DNA from: Mobiluncus sp034180645
GTDB taxonomy: Bacteria; Actinomycetota; Actinomycetes; Actinomycetales; Actinomycetaceae
DNA length: 64,000 nucleotides
Reading direction: 5' to 3'
Assembly: GCF_034180645.1 (NCBI RefSeq)
Contig: NZ_JAXFNY010000006.1
Span: 72,487 to 136,486 of the forward strand
The notes beneath the pieces were generated by a model. That model was not told the origin of the DNA. It saw only the letters and a program-made list of their open reading frames with translations, and made no database searches. The first letter of the stretch is position 1, and every line of letters starts with the position of its first letter. Below are positions 63,882 to 64,000 of the stretch, one piece after another. A program made the translations under genes and the position numbers.

Positions 63882-64000
63882 GTGCGGCGGTTTCCTACTC
63901 TCCCACACACCGGCGTGTGCAGTACCATCGGCGCGGGCAGGCTTAGCTTCCGGGTTCGGGATGGGACCGGGCGTTTCCCTGCTGCTATGACCGCCGCCAC
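63882..64000 (-). rRNA. rrf: 5S ribosomal RNA, 5' end at or just past the window edge
   Basis: On the minus strand the sequence begins GTGGCGGCGGTCATAGC and contains AGGGAAACGCCCGGTCCCAT, CCCGAACCCGGAAGCTAAG and GCGCCGATGGTACTGC, which are standard 5S segments. It ends GTAGGAAACCGCCGCAC. The 5' and 3' strands pair over CGGCGG. About 119 bases are visible, so it is complete or lacks only a base or two. It marks the downstream end of an rrn operon that continues beyond the window. Confidence 0.93.

Overview
The window reads as a chromosomal segment of a medium-GC actinobacterium. The markers are a resuscitation-promoting factor with DUF348 and G5 domains, DUF3499 and DUF2516 proteins, a MutT1-type NUDIX/phosphatase fusion, a PMT-type protein mannosyltransferase, leaderless starts, and the order PMT-metG-tatD-rpfB-rsmA-ispE. 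With base composition lower than most actinobacteria, a member of the Actinomycetaceae (for example Mobiluncus or a relative) is my best guess. That is inference; no database was searched. The region is almost all single-copy housekeeping DNA. Prophage, CRISPR arrays and intact insertion sequences are absent.

Layout. 0-3 kb: end of a DUF3499 gene, inorganic pyrophosphatase, and a PBP4-type D-Ala-D-Ala carboxypeptidase. 2.8-9 kb: a methionine operon (metY, metF, metE, metX) behind a leader with a tiny leaderless ORF and hairpins. 9-10.6 kb: an alpha/beta hydrolase. 10.6-13.8 kb: feoA-feoB-feoC-like ferrous iron uptake operon with an IdeR/DtxR-like box over its promoter. 13.9-16.6 kb: pyruvate phosphate dikinase. 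16.9-19.2 kb: an ECF sigma factor and a large membrane-anchored putative anti-sigma partner. 19.4-25.1 kb: clpC, dtd, DUF2516, ygfZ and a polytopic membrane protein. 25.1-31.6 kb: a phosphate/polyphosphate neighbourhood (hairpin-rich spacer, DUF47 protein, PiT transporter, MutT1-like protein, ppk and a gene of unknown function).

31.8-33.7 kb is the only mosaic zone. It holds tRNA-Lys with a duplicated 3' end (attachment-site-like), large hairpins, an IS3-family remnant and an apparently truncated membrane gene, then nicotinamidase and a tRNA-Glu/Asp/Phe operon. 33.8-36.4 kb: MscS channel coupled to an EEP-family hydrolase. 36.5-43.5 kb (minus strand): rplY, pth, mfd, a lipoprotein and eno, with an unusual long leader before rplY. 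43.9-47.3 kb: nitroreductase, prs, glmU and tRNA-Gln. 47.6-52.3 kb: a MarR regulator facing a complete ABC importer of unknown substrate. 52.4-60.2 kb (minus): pmt, metG, tatD, rpfB, rsmA, ispE. 60.2-63.8 kb: rsmI, an AmrS-type radical SAM gene, a glycerophosphodiester phosphodiesterase and a sirtuin. The window ends in the 5S rRNA of an rrn operon on the minus strand.

I did not find a clear new multi-gene system. The best leads are the metY leader, the tRNA-Lys duplication with nearby IS debris, the large sigma/anti-sigma pair, the rplY leader, the hairpin cluster at 25.2 kb and the FeoC-like cysteine protein.
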